DNA of 22,766 bases from Sulfurovum sp. (GTDB lineage: Bacteria > Campylobacterota > Campylobacteria > Campylobacterales > Sulfurovaceae). The translations under genes and the position numbers were made by a program. The notes under the pieces were generated by a model. The model was not told where the DNA came from. It made no database searches and worked only from the letters and a program-made list of their open reading frames with translations. Each line of letters starts with the position of its first letter. Positions within the stretch are counted from its first letter, which is position 1. The stretch covers positions 1 to 22,766 of the forward strand of contig QNZV01000002.1 in assembly GCA_003978395.1 (NCBI GenBank), in the 5' to 3' direction. Below are positions 1 through 8,003 of this stretch, piece after piece.

Positions 1-957
1 AAACTCTGCATAAACAGCTTTTGAAATAGACAAAGCTTTTTGTGATTCAGGGTTGAGTTTACCCTCTTTGGTAACAGAAGTATTTAATAATTTTTCAATA
101 CTCTTCATGATTTTTTCACTTTCACGAATAACTTTTTTAGAACTTGGATGATAACTTTTATACTCGTTTACAACACCTTCAACATAGACAATTCGTCTTA
201 AAATTCCGTTTTGCTCCCCTAAAATAACTGTGAAATTTTCAATACTAATGATGGCTTCTCTTAAATGTGCATCTACTCTTAACATCTCGTTTTTACACTC
301 ATCTTTAGAAAAAGAGTATGCTCTTGACTTAATGTAGGCTTTTTTTGCTATACGTAAGTTTTTCTCTGTTTTAAAATGAACGCGTATAGCATATACAATC
401 CATGCCATTATAAGTACCGAAAATCCTAAAATCAATGCTCCAACCATTGGTTTTCCATCTAACCCAATCATTCCTCCTCCAATCCATGTTAATACAGCAT
501 TTATATTGCTCTCTATAAATTCAAGCGTAATATTCTCCAAAGAGATATTTAACTGTTTAGTTGAGAAATAAACCCATCCATAAAGAGTAAGAGAAGCGAC
601 AATTAATGCCAAAATCATTCCAGTGAATCGACCTGAACTTATATGCTCTATCTCAAGATTATCTGCAGAGTTATCAACAGAGAGTTCAAAAGGCTCATGG
701 AGACTCTTGTTTGTACCGTACTCAATACCTAGCTTCTTTAAGAACTCTTCAGCACTCTTAAATGTTTTATTAAGAAAAGCACGTTTACGTCTATCAAAAT
801 CGGTAGCTGCTTTAGAGACACCCAATTGACACTCCTTGACCGAGGAGTCTACTTCTGAAACCAAATCTTGGGAGTCTCTAATTAACTCTTGTGCTTCTAC
901 TATTTTATCTTTTATGTTCTCTTCGTTCTTAATTATATTGATATTTTCATCTATCAT
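1..957 (-). CDS. Partial two-TM coiled-coil membrane protein, function unknown
   Basis: The minus strand is open from an ATG at 957-955 to the window edge (319 codons, no stop), so the C-terminus is missing. An AGGAG-like ribosome site precedes the ATG. The first about 110 residues are charged and heptad-like (MIDENINIIKNEENIKDKIV...), suggesting a coiled coil. Two hydrophobic segments follow at about residues 112-131 and 171-192, separated by a short loop with a Gly-Gly-Gly turn. A second long charged helical region follows (about 195-319). No signal peptide or enzymatic motif is visible. It is divergent from rseP with a 138-nt gap. I do not recognise the family. The architecture would fit an inner-membrane protein with both ends on the same side. 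Confidence is for the gene, not a function. Confidence 0.8.
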   Translation of the reverse strand, partial: MIDENINIIKNEENIKDKIVEAQELIRDSQDLVSEVDSSVKECQLGVSKAATDFDRRKRAFLNKTFKSAEEFLKKLGIEYGTNKSLHEPFELSVDNSADNLEIEHISSGRFTGMILALIVASLTLYGWVYFSTKQLNISLENITLEFIESNINAVLTWIGGGMIGLDGKPMVGALILGFSVLIMAWIVYAIRVHFKTEKNLRIAKKAYIKSRAYSFSKDECKNEMLRVDAHLREAIISIENFTVILGEQNGILRRIVYVEGVVNEYKSYHPSSKKVIRESEKIMKSIEKLLNTSVTKEGKLNPESQKALSISKAVYAEF

Positions 958-1062
958 TAATCTCTCCTATTTATATAATGTTTAATTTTAACATATCTTA
1001 TGTATTTTTTATTTAAAAAGTAGAAACTATATTTTTATCTATAGCCTTTTAATATATAGCTC

Positions 1063-1070
1063 GCTATAAT
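1063..1070 (+). promoter_or_regulatory. Candidate rseP promoter, -10 element
   Basis: GCTATAAT, with a perfect TATAAT at 1065-1070, lies 25 nt before the rseP GTG and would start transcription near 1077. No good -35 is visible 17 bp upstream, which is usual for Campylobacterota housekeeping promoters. The upstream stretch is T-rich. Confidence 0.5.
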
Positions 1071-1095
1071 GCTTTAAAAAAACTTAGGATATTTA

Positions 1096-2151
1096 GTGGG
1101 TATTTTCACAGCATTATTAATATTATCATTTCTGATATTTTTTCATGAATTAGGACACTTTACAGCTGCACGTTTCTTTGGTGTACAGGTTGACGTTTTT
1201 AGTATTGGATTTGGAAAAAAATTGATTACAAAACAGATAGGAAAAACCCAATGGACAATATCCATGATACCATTGGGTGGCTATGTAAAGATGAAAGGGC
1301 AAGATGACTCTGACCCGAATTTTGTCTCATATGATGAAGACTCTTATAATGTAAAGAAACCTTGGCAAAGAGTTATTATTTTACTCGCAGGTCCATTTGC
1401 AAACTTTTTATTGGCATTCTTGATTTATCTCTCTATCTCTTTTATTGGTGTTCCAAAACTTTTGGCAATGGTTGGAGATGTCAATACAACACAACCTGCC
1501 TACAAAGCAGGAGTTCAAGTGGGCGACAAAATCGTTCAAATCAATGGAGAGAAGATTCTATATTGGGAAGAGATAGGCAATAGTATTCAAAAAAGTTCTT
1601 TGGATTTACAGGTAACTGTACTTAGAGAAAATAAATACCTAGATTTAACCATAACGCCTAAACTACAAGAGGTAAAAAATAATTTCAATGAAACTATTGA
1701 ACGAAAAATTATTGGTATAAAACCTGATATGAACAGTACTACTATCGTTAATTATAGTATAAGTCAAGGATTGGATTATGCCTATAACCAAACTGTAAAT
1801 GCCTCGATGCTCATTGTAAAGGGGCTTCAAAAACTTATATCTGGTTTGGTTCCTGCAGAACAAGTAGGAGGAGTTGTTTCTATTGTAGATGTTACAGCTA
1901 AAGCATCTAGTGTTGGAATTATTGCTCTATTATTTTTTACAGCACTCATCTCTGTAAACTTGGGGGTTTTAAATCTTTTGCCTATTCCTGCACTCGATGG
2001 TGGGCATATTGTCTTTAACCTCTATGAAATGATTACAAAACGAAAACCAAACGAAGAGATTATGTATAAACTAACACTTATGGGCTGGGCTATTTTACTT
2101 TCAGTAATGCTCTTGGGCTTATACAACGATATTAATAAACTATTTGGATAA
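1096..2151 (+). CDS. rseP: RIP metalloprotease RseP (site-2 protease)
   Basis: This 351-aa inner-membrane zinc protease of the S2P family cleaves transmembrane substrates such as anti-sigma factors and signal-peptide remnants. The HExxH zinc motif is HELGH with H17, E18 and H21 inside the first membrane helix. The second conserved motif NxxPxPxLDGG lies at about 293-303, with D301 as the likely third zinc ligand. A PDZ domain occupies roughly 120-190, including the KAGVQVGDKIVQING core at about 137-151. Further hydrophobic segments are at about 92-118, 274-295 and 329-344. The start is a GTG, preceded by AGGAT at 1086-1090; the N-terminus MGIFTALLILSFLIFFHELG is typical, so this start is well supported. 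It heads a three-gene plus-strand run, with the PLP protein 11 nt downstream. Substrates in this organism cannot be told from the sequence. Confidence 0.95.
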   Translation: MGIFTALLILSFLIFFHELGHFTAARFFGVQVDVFSIGFGKKLITKQIGKTQWTISMIPLGGYVKMKGQDDSDPNFVSYDEDSYNVKKPWQRVIILLAGPFANFLLAFLIYLSISFIGVPKLLAMVGDVNTTQPAYKAGVQVGDKIVQINGEKILYWEEIGNSIQKSSLDLQVTVLRENKYLDLTITPKLQEVKNNFNETIERKIIGIKPDMNSTTIVNYSISQGLDYAYNQTVNASMLIVKGLQKLISGLVPAEQVGGVVSIVDVTAKASSVGIIALLFFTALISVNLGVLNLLPIPALDGGHIVFNLYEMITKRKPNEEIMYKLTLMGWAILLSVMLLGLYNDINKLFG

Positions 2152-2162
2152 AGAGGAAAAAA

Positions 2163-2843
2163 ATGTTAAAAGAACAATTAAGAAAAAATTTAGATAAAGT
2201 AATTTGGAACATAGAACAAGCAAGAGTCTCTCTAAGCGAACACCATATTGTAAAACTTGTAGCTGTGGGTAAGTATTCAGATGAAGAGAACATTAAAATA
2301 CTTTACTCTTTAGGTCAAAGAGCATTTGGAGAGAACCAAGTTCAACAACTAGAGAGTCGTACAAAAAGTTTAGAAGAGTTACCATTGGAGTGGCATATGA
2401 TGGGAACTCTACAGAGTAATAAAATTAATAAACTTATTGAATTACGCCCTACCCTATTTCAATCACTAGATTCATTAAAGTTAGCCCAAGCACTCAATCA
2501 ACGACTTGAACACAAAAATCAAACCATGAGTTGCCTCTTACAAATCAATTCAGCAAAAGAAGAGAGTAAATCAGGTGTCTCCATAGAAGAGGCAGAAGAT
2601 ATTTATGCAGAGATTACAGAAAGCTGTCCACAAATTAAGCTTAAAGGGCTTATGAGTATTGGTGCTCACAGTGAAAATAAAAAAGAGATTCAAAAAAGCT
2701 TTGAAACAACCTATAACATTTATGATAAACTTAATAAAAGCTACAAGGCAAACATCTGTTCTATGGGAATGAGTAACGACTATGAGTTAGCCATTCAATG
2801 TGGTTCAAATCTTGTACGAATTGGCTCAAAAATATTTAAATAA
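2163..2843 (+). CDS. YggS/PLPBP-family pyridoxal 5'-phosphate homeostasis protein
   Basis: A 226-aa protein of the fold-type III PLP-binding YggS (COG0325) family, cytosolic regulators of free PLP and amino/keto-acid pools with no established catalytic activity. Hallmarks: LVAVGKYSD with the likely Schiff-base lysine K37 (usually VSK), then FGENQVQ, WHMMGTLQSNK and, near the C-terminus, SMGMSNDYELAIQCGSNLVRIGSKIF, which forms the phosphate-binding end. The length matches the family (about 220-235). A strong AGAGGA site precedes the ATG. It lies 11 nt after rseP and 14 nt before the histidine kinase, so co-transcription is likely, although no functional link is evident. The Gly instead of Ser before K37 is a minor deviation. 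Confidence 0.93.
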   Translation: MLKEQLRKNLDKVIWNIEQARVSLSEHHIVKLVAVGKYSDEENIKILYSLGQRAFGENQVQQLESRTKSLEELPLEWHMMGTLQSNKINKLIELRPTLFQSLDSLKLAQALNQRLEHKNQTMSCLLQINSAKEESKSGVSIEEAEDIYAEITESCPQIKLKGLMSIGAHSENKKEIQKSFETTYNIYDKLNKSYKANICSMGMSNDYELAIQCGSNLVRIGSKIFK

Positions 2844-2857
2844 AGGTAAAAACTATT

Positions 2858-4927
2858 ATGAAACAACTTGTACATTATTATAACCAACATGAAGATTTTA
2901 TAACTTGGGTAAAAGAGCACAATATAAACAATAGTGATAAACTACTTATAGAGATAAACTACTCATCTTCTGACCAGAATAGATTAAAAGAACTACTAGA
3001 AAATTTAAAAAAAGTATTCCCCGATGCAACCATTGTAGGGATGCAAAGTTTTACCAGTTTTATAAACCATAGAGTTACCGATTTAAATACTCAACCTATT
3101 ATCTCTATAATAGAATTTGAAACTTCAAGTATCTCCTCTTTGGTACTGGATTTAAACAAGAATTATATAAAAGGTCAAGAGCAGACTCCAGACTTTGTAG
3201 CTATTGAAAAGTACCTACAAGCAGATACAAAAGCGTTAGAGATTCTTTCAAGTTACAATGAACATAATACAGCTACATATATGAATAAATTAGGATTAGA
3301 GTTTAGTCACTTAAAAATTTTTGGGGGAGGAGCAACAAACAAAGAGTATAATTCAAAAAACTCTTTTATTTTTCATAATGGAACTATATATAATAAGGCT
3401 ATTATTCTTATCTTTATGCATGGAGAACATTTAAATATTGAACTTTTTAAATCTTTTGATTGGAAACCAATCTCAAAGAAGAAAAAAATTACAAAAATAG
3501 ACAATTCAAACATTATGACTATTGATAAAAGTCCTGCTTTGGATATTTATAGAAAATACTTTCCAAATATTGAGAAAGACCCATCTGTATTTCTACAAGT
3601 TCCACTCTATATTAGTAAAAACAACATATCCTATACCGTAAATATTCTTGAAAGTAATTTTTCCAATCAAAGTGTTATTACAACACAAGAGCTTCATGAG
3701 GATGACATAGTTCAACTATCTATTGGTAACTATAATGCCATGATGAATAGAATTCAAGAGATTTACTCCTTTTTATCAAATACTCCTGCACAAGCACTAT
3801 GGATAGGAGCATGTATCTCCTATGAGTATGGATTTAGGATTCCAATCATTCACTATATTTCAAATATAAAAGACAACAACCATATTTTTGGATACAGTAC
3901 CATTCAAGAGTATTTCAATGCTGAAAATCAACCAAATACATCACATAATCATACTTTTATTATGGCAGCTATTTCAGAGTCTACAACTTCTTATATCGAG
4001 TTAAAAGAGTTTACAGATAAAAACATTACCCCTTTTGAAATTGCCAATAAAAACCTCTATTCAATTATGCACAAAACAGCCAACGAGCTAAATCTACTGA
4101 CTGAAAACCTTGAAAATATGGTTAACCAACGAACCAAACAGCTTGAAACTCTAAATAAAGAGCTTCAGATTAAAATTAACAATGCTGTACGTAAAGAGAA
4201 ACGACAAAATGCTATTATGAACCAACAATCTCGTTTGGCTTCTATGGGAGAAATTTTAGAAAATATTGCCCACCAATGGAGACAACCTCTTAATACTGTT
4301 TCATGGATGATGAATGATGCCATCATTAAAGCAAAATTGGGAAAAGAAGATGAGATTGATTTGGAAGATTTGGCAAAAAAAGTAAATAATTCTGTTCAAT
4401 TCCTTTCAGATACCATTGAAGATTTTAGACGCTTTGTTGACCACTCTGACTTGGCACAAACATTCAACATTAAAAAAGTTATTAACTCCACCATTCTACT
4501 AATCAAAGAGACCTTGGTTAAATCCAATATTCAAATTGAACTTGATTGTGCCAATGATATTAAATACAAAGGTTTTGAAAATGATTTAAAGCATGTTATT
4601 ATGAACCTTATTAATAATGCACGTGATGCCTTTGAAGAGAAAAAAATTCGTAATGGACTCATTTATATTCGAGTATATCATGAAAAGGATGAGCTTATTA
4701 TTGCTGTTAGGGATAATGCAGGGGGAATTCCAAAACCAATTCTAAAAAATATTTTTGAACCTTATTTTACAACAAAACATAAAACAAAAGGTACAGGTTT
4801 GGGACTCTATATGAGTAAAAATATGATTGAAAGAGTCCAAGGAAGCATTGAAGCAGTGAGTATTATCAACAAAAAAACCACCTTTATCATTCGACTTCCA
4901 GATAAAGGTGCGTTACCTTCAAAGTAA
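2858..4927 (+). CDS. FIST-domain sensor histidine kinase
   Basis: A 689-aa cytosolic-looking kinase with no transmembrane segment. The N-terminal about 1-375 fits a FIST sensory module: FIST_N includes FGGGATN near 155-161, and FIST_C ends with GYSTIQEYFN near 345-354 and HNHTFIMAAISE near 363-374. FIST domains are thought to sense small ligands such as amino acids. A coiled coil (about 405-455) leads to the HisKA helix with the phospho-acceptor H472 in IAHQWRQPLN, then HATPase_c with N-box NLINNARDAF (583-592), G1 box DNAGGIP (619-625), F-box FEPYFTTK and G2 box GTGLGL (645-650). All catalytic boxes are intact. No response regulator is adjacent, so the partner is elsewhere. Its stop (4925-4927) abuts the argC stop with zero spacing. 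The FIST call is from motif shape, not a search. Confidence 0.88.
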   Translation: MKQLVHYYNQHEDFITWVKEHNINNSDKLLIEINYSSSDQNRLKELLENLKKVFPDATIVGMQSFTSFINHRVTDLNTQPIISIIEFETSSISSLVLDLNKNYIKGQEQTPDFVAIEKYLQADTKALEILSSYNEHNTATYMNKLGLEFSHLKIFGGGATNKEYNSKNSFIFHNGTIYNKAIILIFMHGEHLNIELFKSFDWKPISKKKKITKIDNSNIMTIDKSPALDIYRKYFPNIEKDPSVFLQVPLYISKNNISYTVNILESNFSNQSVITTQELHEDDIVQLSIGNYNAMMNRIQEIYSFLSNTPAQALWIGACISYEYGFRIPIIHYISNIKDNNHIFGYSTIQEYFNAENQPNTSHNHTFIMAAISESTTSYIELKEFTDKNITPFEIANKNLYSIMHKTANELNLLTENLENMVNQRTKQLETLNKELQIKINNAVRKEKRQNAIMNQQSRLASMGEILENIAHQWRQPLNTVSWMMNDAIIKAKLGKEDEIDLEDLAKKVNNSVQFLSDTIEDFRRFVDHSDLAQTFNIKKVINSTILLIKETLVKSNIQIELDCANDIKYKGFENDLKHVIMNLINNARDAFEEKKIRNGLIYIRVYHEKDELIIAVRDNAGGIPKPILKNIFEPYFTTKHKTKGTGLGLYMSKNMIERVQGSIEAVSIINKKTTFIIRLPDKGALPSK

Positions 4928-5935
4928 CTATGGAACATAGGCAATAGTAGGAATACCCAAACCTTCAGAGAAACCACACATCAAGTTTGCAGCAACCAAA
5001 GCCTGTGAACTTGCCCCACGAAGTAGATTATCAATCGCAGAATTTACAAACAGTCCATTTCCATTTTTCATAGCAAAAATATCACAAAAATGTGTTCCTG
5101 CTGTACTCTTAATATCAACAGGCTTTTCACGAATACGAATAAACATATCATCTTTATAAAACTCTTTTAAAACTTCAAGTGGTTCTATATCTTCTTTTAA
5201 TGTTGCATAAACAGATACCAACTCTCCACGTGTTGCAGGAATAAGATGTGGTACAAAATTGACGTTCATTTTTACGCCATGTACTTTTTCTATTTTCTCT
5301 GCTATCTCAGGAGCATGACGATGTTTTAGAGGATTGTAAGCAAAAATATTATCATTTACATTTACAAAATGGGTACTCTCACTAAGCTTTTTTCCTGCTC
5401 CACTTACTCCTGATTTCGCATCAACAAACAGAGGTGCTGTATGCTCTAAGTAAGGAATAAAAGGCAAAATACCAAGCAGGGTAGCTGTTGGGTAACAACC
5501 TGGTCCTGCTACCAATTTTGCCTTTTTTAAATCTTCTCTATAATATTCAATAAGTGCATAGACAGCCTCATCTAAATGCTCTTTATCTTCATGTTCACAA
5601 TAATGCTCTTCATAAGTCTCTAAATCAAGTCTGTAATCTGCTGATAAATCAACCACCTTTACCCCTTGATTAACAAGCTCTTTAGCAAAACCCATAGAGG
5701 CTTTATGAGGCAATGCCAAAAACACCAATTCACAATGTTCCACTACAGCTTCAATAGAAGCTTTTTCTACAGGATATGTAATAACATCAACCAAAGAGGG
5801 ATGAATCGCTTCTATTACACTGTCTCCTGTTGTTGTTGCCAAATATTTTAACACAAATGCTGGATGGGTTAGCAACATTTTTATCAGCTCTAAACCAGTA
5901 TATCCACTAGCTCCTACAATACCTACATTTATCAT
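4928..5935 (-). CDS. argC: N-acetyl-gamma-glutamyl-phosphate reductase
   Basis: This 335-aa cytosolic NADPH enzyme makes N-acetylglutamate semialdehyde in arginine synthesis. The Rossmann dinucleotide motif is at the N-terminus (VGIVGASGYTGLELIKML). The catalytic cysteine is C147 in GPGCYPTATLLG, and the HRHAPEI segment near 206-212 carries the conserved histidine region. The length is usual for the family. The ATG at 5935-5933 overlaps the greA stop by one base (TAATG), so translation is probably coupled to greA. The 3' end touches the stop of the convergent kinase gene, leaving no room for an intergenic terminator. No other arginine gene is in the window. Confidence 0.96.
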   Translation of the reverse strand: MINVGIVGASGYTGLELIKMLLTHPAFVLKYLATTTGDSVIEAIHPSLVDVITYPVEKASIEAVVEHCELVFLALPHKASMGFAKELVNQGVKVVDLSADYRLDLETYEEHYCEHEDKEHLDEAVYALIEYYREDLKKAKLVAGPGCYPTATLLGILPFIPYLEHTAPLFVDAKSGVSGAGKKLSESTHFVNVNDNIFAYNPLKHRHAPEIAEKIEKVHGVKMNVNFVPHLIPATRGELVSVYATLKEDIEPLEVLKEFYKDDMFIRIREKPVDIKSTAGTHFCDIFAMKNGNGLFVNSAIDNLLRGASSQALVAANLMCGFSEGLGIPTIAYVP

Positions 5936-6420
5936 TACAGTACTATCTCTTCATAAGATACAGATTCAATATCGAAAGTCTTTTTTCCTGATGGTAAAAT
6001 AATCTCAACCTCATCTCCCTCCTCTTTGCCCAATAACACTCTAGCCATTGGAGAGCCAATAGAAATCAACCCTTTATCAGGATTGGACTCTTGTGAACCA
6101 ACCAAAATATAGGTTACTTCACTATCATCTTCTTGGTCAACAAGCTCAACAGTTGAGCCAAAACTAACACGAGCATGAGGAAGAGTAGAAGGGTCTATAA
6201 CCTGAGCTCTTCCAACCAAATCAGTCAAATCTAAAATACGAGCTTCCATAAGCCCTTGCTTATCTTTGGCTGCATGATACTCAGCATTCTCTTTTAAATC
6301 TCCAAGCTCTCTAGCCACATCAATAACATGAGCAATCTTACCACGCTCCACTGTTTTTAACTGCTCTAACTCTTTTGATAATCTATCAAATGTCACTTTT
6401 AACATTGGTTCTTTTTGCAA
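5935..6420 (-). CDS. greA: Transcription elongation factor GreA (TTG start)
   Basis: A 161-aa GreA that binds RNA polymerase through the secondary channel and stimulates cleavage of backtracked RNA. The N-terminal coiled coil carries the tip motif GDLKENAEYHAA with the acidic pair D41 and E44, as in E. coli. The C-terminal globular domain contains the usual ISIGSPMARVLLGKEEGDEVEI stretch. The start is a TTG at 6420-6418, giving MQKEPM..., which matches the conserved family N-terminus (E. coli begins MQAIPM). An AAAGGGA site lies just upstream. The alternative ATG at 6405 would remove the first five conserved residues. It overlaps argC by one base and is divergent from surE. Confidence 0.96.
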   Translation of the reverse strand: MQKEPMLKVTFDRLSKELEQLKTVERGKIAHVIDVARELGDLKENAEYHAAKDKQGLMEARILDLTDLVGRAQVIDPSTLPHARVSFGSTVELVDQEDDSEVTYILVGSQESNPDKGLISIGSPMARVLLGKEEGDEVEIILPSGKKTFDIESVSYEEIVL

Positions 6421-6458
6421 AATCTTTCCCTTTAAATTTATTCTATTTTAATTAGGGT

Positions 6459-6466
6459 TATTATAC
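6459..6466 (+). promoter_or_regulatory. Candidate surE -10 element very close to the start codon
   Basis: TATTATAC on the plus strand is the only -10-like element before surE. Its 3' edge is 8 nt before the ATG at 6475, so transcription would begin at or almost at the start codon. No Shine-Dalgarno sequence is seen in the 17 nt before the ATG. Confidence 0.4.
6460..6465 (-). promoter_or_regulatory. greA -10 element, overlapping the surE -10
   Basis: Minus-strand TATAAT (plus ATTATA) within GGTATAATAACC lies 39 nt upstream of the greA TTG. It occupies the same bases as the candidate surE -10 on the other strand. Confidence 0.55.
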
Positions 6467-6474
6467 CATACATC

Positions 6475-7251
6475 ATGAAAAAAATATTAATAACCAATGA
6501 TGATGGTTTCGATTCTCCTGCTCTTTTGGCTTTGATTAAAGCACTTAAACCTTTGGCTGAAATTATAACCGTTGCCCCTACTTTAGAGAAATCTGCTTGT
6601 GGACACTCGCTTACCTTAACAAAACCTCTTCGCTTTGTAGATATAGAACCTAACTTTTATAAACTTGATGACGGTACACCTACGGATTGTATCTTTTTGG
6701 CTCTGCATAAAATATATAAAGATATTATGCCTGACTTGGTCATTTCAGGCATTAATATTGGTGCGAATATGGGCGAAGACATAACCTATTCGGGAACAGC
6801 TAGTGGGGCTATGGAAGCTGTACTTCAAGGTATTCCTGCTATTGCTATTTCACAAGATTTTTCTGATGATATGAGAGAAAAGAGTGAATGGGAGTATGAA
6901 CTGGCACAAGAGACAATCGTTCATTTAGTAACAAAAATATTTGATGGCTCTTTTCCTCTTGGTCCTAGAAAGTTTTTAAATGTAAATATACCTGCTGTTA
7001 AACCTAATGAATCAAAAGGATTTAAAATTACAAAAACAGGAAGCCGTATTTATGGGAACGATGCAGATTCACATATGAATCCACGAGGGCAAGAGTACTT
7101 TTGGATAGGTTTAGTTAACCATCAATGGAGAAAAGGCAAAGGTCAAATGACTGATGTCGAAGCTGTAAAGTCAGGCTATATTTCAGTTACTCCAATTCAT
7201 TTAGATATGACCTCTCATAAAGATATTAAGGAGTTAGAATCATGGATTTAA
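6475..7251 (+). CDS. surE: 5'/3'-nucleotidase SurE
   Basis: A 258-aa metal-dependent nucleoside monophosphate phosphatase of the SurE family, cytosolic, associated with stationary-phase survival and nucleotide salvage. Metal ligands are recognisable: the NDDG motif at 8-11 (D9, D10), S40 in EKSACGHS, and the Asn of SGINIGAN (91-98), followed by the family stretch TYSGTASGAMEA. The length is typical. The last 10 nt overlap the tcdA-like start, so these genes are translationally linked. Upstream only 54 nt separate it from divergent greA, and no ribosome site precedes the ATG, suggesting a leaderless or near-leaderless message. Confidence 0.96.
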   Translation: MKKILITNDDGFDSPALLALIKALKPLAEIITVAPTLEKSACGHSLTLTKPLRFVDIEPNFYKLDDGTPTDCIFLALHKIYKDIMPDLVISGINIGANMGEDITYSGTASGAMEAVLQGIPAIAISQDFSDDMREKSEWEYELAQETIVHLVTKIFDGSFPLGPRKFLNVNIPAVKPNESKGFKITKTGSRIYGNDADSHMNPRGQEYFWIGLVNHQWRKGKGQMTDVEAVKSGYISVTPIHLDMTSHKDIKELESWI

Positions 7252-7889
7252 GATTTCAACGTTGTGAGCTTCTCTTTGGAGTAGAAGATTTTGCCAAGAT
7301 TCAAAAAGCAAAAATATTAATATTAGGTGTTGGAGGTGTGGGTTCTTATGCATTGGATTGTCTCTATCGTTCAGGAGTAAGTGATATTACAATTATAGAT
7401 TATGACACTTATGATGAGACCAACCAAAACAGACAGATAGGAAGTGAAGCTGTAGGCGAGTATAAAACGGATGCCTTGCAAAAGCTCTATCCAAATATCA
7501 AAACCATTAACCAAAAAATGGACATGGCATGGGTAGAACTGTTTGACTTTAAGCCTTACGATTTAGTTCTTGATTGTGCCGATACCACCAAAGTTAAAAT
7601 TGAGATTGCAAAGAAGTGTTATAAAAAACTCATTATGTCTTTTGGTTCTGCAAAACGTTATGATACTTCAAAGATAGAAGTGGCTTCCATTTGGAAAAGT
7701 CATGGCGATGCCTTGGGTAGAAAGATACGAAATGAACTAAAAAAAGCAAAATTTGATAGAAACTTTACGGTTGTATTTTCTCCTGAAGAGGATAAATGCA
7801 AAGAGAAAGGTTCATGTGTGGCAGTCACAGGAGCAACAGGCTTAACCGTTTGTTCCGAAGCGATTAAACGAATATTAAAGGAGAAATAG
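7242..7889 (+). CDS. tcdA: tRNA threonylcarbamoyladenosine dehydratase (TcdA/ThiF family)
   Basis: A 215-aa E1-like protein. The N-terminus FQRCELLFGVEDFAKIQKAKILILGVGGVGSYALDCLYRSGV contains the Gly-rich ATP-binding loop GVGGVGS, followed by the family Arg-containing motif TNQNRQIG. TcdA activates the carboxylate of t6A37 in tRNA by adenylation to form the cyclic ct6A. Cysteines near the C-terminus (DKCKEKGSC) fit the subfamily. It is shorter than E. coli TcdA (about 268 aa), lacking much of the C-terminal extension. It overlaps surE by 10 nt and its TAG directly abuts the ATG of the small membrane ORF. ThiF or MoeB-like activators are the alternative, but no sulfur-carrier gene is nearby. 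Confidence 0.85.
   Translation: MDLRFQRCELLFGVEDFAKIQKAKILILGVGGVGSYALDCLYRSGVSDITIIDYDTYDETNQNRQIGSEAVGEYKTDALQKLYPNIKTINQKMDMAWVELFDFKPYDLVLDCADTTKVKIEIAKKCYKKLIMSFGSAKRYDTSKIEVASIWKSHGDALGRKIRNELKKAKFDRNFTVVFSPEEDKCKEKGSCVAVTGATGLTVCSEAIKRILKEK
7877..7883 (+). promoter_or_regulatory. Strong ribosome binding site of the 37-aa ORF
   Basis: AAAGGAG lies inside the end of the tcdA-like gene, six bases before the ATG at 7890. It is the best Shine-Dalgarno match in this operon and has no other gene to serve. Confidence 0.7.
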
Positions 7890-8003
7890 ATGAAGAAATT
7901 TTTAAAAAAATACTATACTCATGAGTTTTTAAATAAAGCATTAACTTTTATCGTTTTTGGTTCTATTATTATAGGTATTCTTTTTGGCACAGAGTATGAC
8001 TAA
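7890..8003 (+). CDS. Small single-TM membrane protein (37 aa), function unknown
   Basis: ATG at 7890 follows the tcdA-like stop with no gap (TAGATG), and the TAA at 8001-8003 overlaps the next ATG by one base (TAATG). The peptide begins MKKFLKKYYTHEFLNK, strongly basic. A hydrophobic helix follows at about residues 17-33 (ALTFIVFGSIIIGILFG), and a short acidic tail TEYD ends it. By the positive-inside rule the N-terminus should be cytoplasmic. A near-perfect AAAGGAG sits six bases upstream. Without it the YciH gene would lie 113 nt after tcdA with no other explanation, so the fit at both ends supports a real gene. I do not recognise a family; functions such as small-protein regulator or membrane anchor are only guesses. 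Confidence 0.75.
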   Translation: MKKFLKKYYTHEFLNKALTFIVFGSIIIGILFGTEYD

